From: JAHIKV01 sp965195225
Lineage (GTDB): Bacteria; Planctomycetota; Planctomycetia; Pirellulales; Thermoguttaceae
Length of the DNA: 64,000 nt
Assembly (NCBI GenBank): GCA_965195225.1
Contig: CBDAFL010000308.1
Coordinates: forward strand, 11,519 to 75,518
Reading direction: 5' to 3'
The notes beneath the pieces were generated by a model. The model searched no databases. It saw nothing but the letters and a program-made list of their open reading frames with translations, and was not told the DNA's origin. Below are positions 60,663 to 64,000 of this stretch, in pieces. A program made the translations under genes and the position numbers. Positions within the stretch are counted from its first letter, which is position 1. Each line of letters starts with the position of its first letter.

Positions 60663-61877
60663 ATGAGCAACGTCCTCCGATTAGCCATTGTCGATCCGAA
60701 CGACTCCCAGCGCGAGTCGCTGAAAAGCATGTTGCTTGGGATGGACGTGATCTGGTTGGAAGCGGAGTGTTCGCGGTACGAATTCTTTGCCGACGTGGTG
60801 GCCCAAACCAATCCGGACATCGGGCTGGTGGCCATCGACAACGATCCGCAAAAGGCGCTCGAGTTGGTCGGCCGTCTGGGCGCCGCTTCGCCCGACTGCG
60901 CCGTCCTGGTCGTAAGTTCGTCGAACGACGGCGGCTTGATATTGCAAGCGTTGCGGGCAGGGGCCAAGGAGTTTATCACTCAGCCGGTGCGGATCGAAGA
61001 CCTGTTGGCCGCCCTGGGACGCATCGGCGAGCGCCGCTTGGGACGTGGCGACAACCGCTTGCGAGGCAATCAGGTGATTGCCGTGGCCGGCTCCATAGGC
61101 GGCGTGGGAACCACCAGCCTGGCGGTCAACCTGGGCTGCATCCTCGCCAGGAACCCGCAAAACTCCGTCGCCCTGATCGATCTCGATCTCTGCCTCGGCG
61201 ACGCCGACGTGTTCCTCGACACGATCCCCGACTACACGCTGGTCGACGTGGCGCAGAACGTCACGCGGCTGGACTTCACGCTGTTGAAACGTTCGTTGAC
61301 CAAACACTCCTCGGGCCTGTACCTGCTGCCGCGTCCGGTGCAGTTGGAGGACATGGCGCTAATCACGCCCGACGACCTGCAACGTGTTATTGGCCTGCTG
61401 AAGGCCACGTTCACGCACCTCGTGCTCGACCTCTCGAAGGGCTATACGGCCATCGACCTGATCGCCCTGGAGATGGCCGACCAGATACTCCTGACCACGC
61501 AACTCGATTTGCCTTGCCTGCGGAACGTGGTGCGTTTGATGATGTCGTTCGGCAACATGGATGATCTGGCCGGCAAGGTGAAGATCGTGGTCAACCGCGT
61601 CGGCCTGGACGGCGGTCAGATCACGTTGAAAAAGGCCGAGGAAACGATCGGCAAGGAAATCTTCTGGCAGCTTCCCAACGACTACCGCACGATGATCGAA
61701 GCCCGCAACAACGGCGTACCGCTTATCGACAGCGCGCCGAAGACAGCCATCACGCAGTCGCTAATGGCCCTGGCCAAGGCCCTCGACGGCGGTGCGGAAG
61801 TCGACGGCGAAGAATCCGACGGCAAGAAGAGCATCGGCGGCCTGCTGAAACTCTGGTCGGGTAAGAACGGGAAGTGA
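60663..61877 (+). CDS. TadZ/CpaE-type ATPase
   Basis: 404 aa. An N-terminal receiver-like domain (LAIVDPNDSQRESLKSMLLG; LVAIDNDPQKALELV) precedes a MinD/ParA-like ATPase with deviant Walker A (VAGSIGGVGTTSLAVNLG, Lys absent, as in TadZ), LIDLDLCLGDADVFLD, and DLSKGYTAIDLIALEMADQI. TadZ localises the pilus machine to its site. In other bacteria tadA, tadB and tadC follow; here an unrelated glycosidase follows. Confidence 0.93.
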   Translation: MSNVLRLAIVDPNDSQRESLKSMLLGMDVIWLEAECSRYEFFADVVAQTNPDIGLVAIDNDPQKALELVGRLGAASPDCAVLVVSSSNDGGLILQALRAGAKEFITQPVRIEDLLAALGRIGERRLGRGDNRLRGNQVIAVAGSIGGVGTTSLAVNLGCILARNPQNSVALIDLDLCLGDADVFLDTIPDYTLVDVAQNVTRLDFTLLKRSLTKHSSGLYLLPRPVQLEDMALITPDDLQRVIGLLKATFTHLVLDLSKGYTAIDLIALEMADQILLTTQLDLPCLRNVVRLMMSFGNMDDLAGKVKIVVNRVGLDGGQITLKKAEETIGKEIFWQLPNDYRTMIEARNNGVPLIDSAPKTAITQSLMALAKALDGGAEVDGEESDGKKSIGGLLKLWSGKNGK

Positions 61878-61982
61878 CAATCGGTCCACATCCGTTCTTC
61901 ACGGGGCTTGTCGCAATCGGTTCCATCGGCTAAGATTTCTTGGAGCGTGTCCGGGAATTGACCCGCGGAAAAAAGCTATTTA

Positions 61983-62058
61983 GCCCCGGGTGAATACACC
62001 CGGGGCACGGTCCGGCACGTCCAACCACCGCTGCCCGCCGTGTATTCACGGCGGGCTA
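61983..62058. repeat. Palindrome family H, two copies
   Basis: ccccgggtgaatacacccgg (61984-62003) and cgccgtgtattcacggcg (62036-62053). A third copy (gtgtattcac) is at 42611-42635. Confidence 0.8.
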
Positions 62059-62115
62059 AATGGAAGAGACTGCGATGCGTGTCTGCCAGCTTCCATCAAA
62101 GAAGGCGTTTCAATA

Positions 62116-63966
62116 ATGAACGGCATTTTCCGTACGCTGACAGTTCTTGCAATTACCCAGATTTCCTTGTGCATGGCGGGCGCTCAACCTCGGCCGGCGA
62201 TGGGCGCCGACGCGCTGACGCCCATCGAACTCGGCAAGGTAAAGGTCGGCGGCGAGATCGGCCGGCGCATCGACGCGACGATCTACAACAACCTGCTCAA
62301 GCTTGATACAGAGAAGGATTTCATCGCTCCGTTCCGCGCTAAGAACGCCCGCAACGGTTACATCGGCTTGGGCAAACTGATCGACTCGGCCGTCCGCTTC
62401 GCCGCCTACGGTAAAGACGAAAAAGTGCTTGCCCTGAAAAATCGTTTGGTGGAAGCAACGATCGAGACCCAGGAGCCGGACGGCTACATCGGCAGGATGG
62501 CCGCTCCGGTGCGGATGTGGAGCATGTGGGACGTTCACGAGATGGGCTACATCGTCCTCGGCCTGACCGCCGATTACCACTACTTCGGCGAGAAACGTTC
62601 ATTGGAGTCTGCCCGCCGGCTGGCGGACTACATCCTCCAGCGTTGGGCGACGATGCCCGACGATTGGGACCGGCAAACCGGCATTGCCACCCACGTTCTC
62701 CTGACTGGCCTGGAAGGCGCGATGCTGGCCCTTCATCGCGAGACCGGCGACCGGCGATACCTCGACTTTTGCGTCCAACAGCGGGCCTTGCCTGAGTGGG
62801 ATCTGGGTATTGTGATCGGCCGCCGCAGGTTGATCGAAGGACACGTGTACGCCTATCTTGCCCGATGCCTGGCGCAGCTCGAACTGTGCCGCCTCCGGCC
62901 GGACGAGAGACTCTTGCGGCCGACCCGGCGAGCAATGCGATTTATGACCGCCGAGGACGGAATGACCATTTCCGGCGGCGCCGGTGTGTGGGAAATATGG
63001 ACCGCCGACCAGGATGGGCGGGGAGCATTGGGCGAGACCTGCGCGACAGCGTACCAACTCCGCGTATTCGACAACCTCTTGCGGCTCGACGGCGATCCGC
63101 GCTACGGCGACCTCATGGAGCGGGCGATCCTCAACGCCTTGTTTGCCGCCCAGTCGCCCGACGGCCGGCGGATCCGCTACTACACGCCCCTGGAAGGCGA
63201 CCGCGTCTATTTCCCCAAAGACACTTATTGTTGCCCTTGCAACTACCGCCGGATTATTGCGGAGTTGCCAAAGATGGTTTATTACCGTTCGGGGGCCGGA
63301 TTGGCCGTCAATCTCTACACGGCGTCCGAGGCAACCGTGGAACTGGACGGCGACGTGTCGCTGAAGGTCCGGCAAGAGACCGATTACCCCGCGTCCGGCC
63401 ACGTCGTAATCCATCTCGATCCGTCCAAGCCGGCCAGATTCCCCGTGCAATTGCGCATTCCGCGTTGGTGCCACGGGGCCACGGTGGCCGTCAACGGAAA
63501 GCGATGGACGTCGCCCGTCGTCGCCGGGGAATTCCTTGCGATTGAGCGAGAGTGGAACGCGGGCGACCGGATCACGCTGGAGATGCCGATGCCCTGGCGG
63601 TTGGTGCTCGGGCGGAAGCGCCAATCGGGCCGCGCCGCCGTGATGCGCGGTCCCGTGGTCTTTTGCTTCAACCCCGAAGGCAACGAATCGCTCCGCGACC
63701 AAGACGCGGCCGACCTCGGGATAATCGTGATTGACCCCGATTCGTTGAAGCTCCAGCCCGGCGACGACCATATTCGTCCGGGCGGCGTTGCTTGCTCCGT
63801 CAGGGCCAGCAACAAAGGATATGCCACGGATTTTTCCGGCAATCTGTCGCTGAGTTTGACCGAGTTCCCCGACCCACACGGCAAGGTCGTCTACTTCCGC
63901 CTGCCCGACCTGAGCGCGGCGGTTCCGGACGAACTTATCTCGGGCGTTGGGTCGAAACAGGACTAA
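62116..63966 (+). CDS. Secreted GH127-type glycosidase (beta-L-arabinofuranosidase family)
   Basis: 616 aa from MNGIFRTLTVLAITQISLC, a signal peptide with cleavage near AGAQP. The alpha/alpha-barrel with beta-sandwich of GH127 is seen: VEATIETQEPDGYIGRM, YCCPCNYRRIIAELPKM (zinc Cys pair) and RGALGETCATAYQLRVF with the Glu-x-Cys motif, as in HypBA1. The zinc-bound Cys acts as nucleophile in the family. The ATG at 62116 is chosen; the longer frame starts in the palindrome. It probably removes arabinose-like or related sugars in the periplasm. Regulated by an own promoter, not seen. Confidence 0.88.
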   Translation: MNGIFRTLTVLAITQISLCMAGAQPRPAMGADALTPIELGKVKVGGEIGRRIDATIYNNLLKLDTEKDFIAPFRAKNARNGYIGLGKLIDSAVRFAAYGKDEKVLALKNRLVEATIETQEPDGYIGRMAAPVRMWSMWDVHEMGYIVLGLTADYHYFGEKRSLESARRLADYILQRWATMPDDWDRQTGIATHVLLTGLEGAMLALHRETGDRRYLDFCVQQRALPEWDLGIVIGRRRLIEGHVYAYLARCLAQLELCRLRPDERLLRPTRRAMRFMTAEDGMTISGGAGVWEIWTADQDGRGALGETCATAYQLRVFDNLLRLDGDPRYGDLMERAILNALFAAQSPDGRRIRYYTPLEGDRVYFPKDTYCCPCNYRRIIAELPKMVYYRSGAGLAVNLYTASEATVELDGDVSLKVRQETDYPASGHVVIHLDPSKPARFPVQLRIPRWCHGATVAVNGKRWTSPVVAGEFLAIEREWNAGDRITLEMPMPWRLVLGRKRQSGRAAVMRGPVVFCFNPEGNESLRDQDAADLGIIVIDPDSLKLQPGDDHIRPGGVACSVRASNKGYATDFSGNLSLSLTEFPDPHGKVVYFRLPDLSAAVPDELISGVGSKQD

Positions 63967-64000
63967 GAAGCCGCATCATAATAAGTTGCACATATTCTGC

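Overview
The window looks like a chromosomal segment of a planctomycete (Planctomycetota, probably Pirellulales-like). This is an inference from GC-rich coding DNA, many short lipoproteins and zinc-ribbon membrane proteins, a DUF1573 secreted protein, a PEP-CTERM sulfatase-modifying-factor-like protein, a short SecA-like ATPase, a Tad pilus cluster and REP-associated transposases. No rRNA, tRNA or CRISPR array was seen.

Layout. 0-2.2 kb: ffh-rpsP-trmD on the minus strand (trmD cut by the left edge). 2.6-9.3 kb: DUF1573 protein, feoAB iron uptake, a zinc-ribbon membrane protein, an M32 carboxypeptidase and a small lipoprotein. 9.5-14.5 kb: treZ-treY, trehalose synthesis from alpha-glucan. 14.7-20.9 kb: SecA-like ATPase, two lipoproteins, queG, dinD-like and dus. 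21-27.6 kb: a dehydrogenase, two REP-associated transposases, zwf, an MFS permease and a higBA toxin-antitoxin pair. 28-36.8 kb: unknown secreted and membrane proteins, hypF, a broken parE module, a PEP-CTERM protein, hypB, hypA and a PII protein. 36.8-42 kb: DUF433, Mrr-type endonuclease, vapBC, metG and a second PIN toxin pair. 42-46.3 kb: hsp20, a fabZ-fabG-acp-fabZ cluster and a NarL-type response regulator. 46.5-55.2 kb: Xer recombinase, miaB, a four-helix-bundle gene and a cell-envelope glycosyltransferase cluster. 55.6-61.9 kb: a Tad/Flp pilus cluster led by a recognisable cyclic-di-GMP-I riboswitch. 62-64 kb: a secreted GH127-type glycosidase.

The most striking feature is a dense population of palindromic repeats. 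At least nine sequence families fill most intergenic gaps. Some are nested inside longer MITE-like terminal inverted repeats of about 90-120 bp. One family clusters on both sides of a REP-associated transposase gene and also sits inside that gene in frame. Other palindromes lie in frame inside hypF (two different ones), miaB, a glycosyltransferase and cpaB, so this genome appears to tolerate palindrome insertion that adds peptide segments to working proteins. This resembles Rickettsia palindromic elements, but here several unrelated families are involved and a candidate mobilising enzyme sits among one of them.

The second notable point is the riboswitch plus Tad cluster: c-di-GMP probably controls pilin expression, and the cluster stops after tadZ without the motor ATPase and platform genes.
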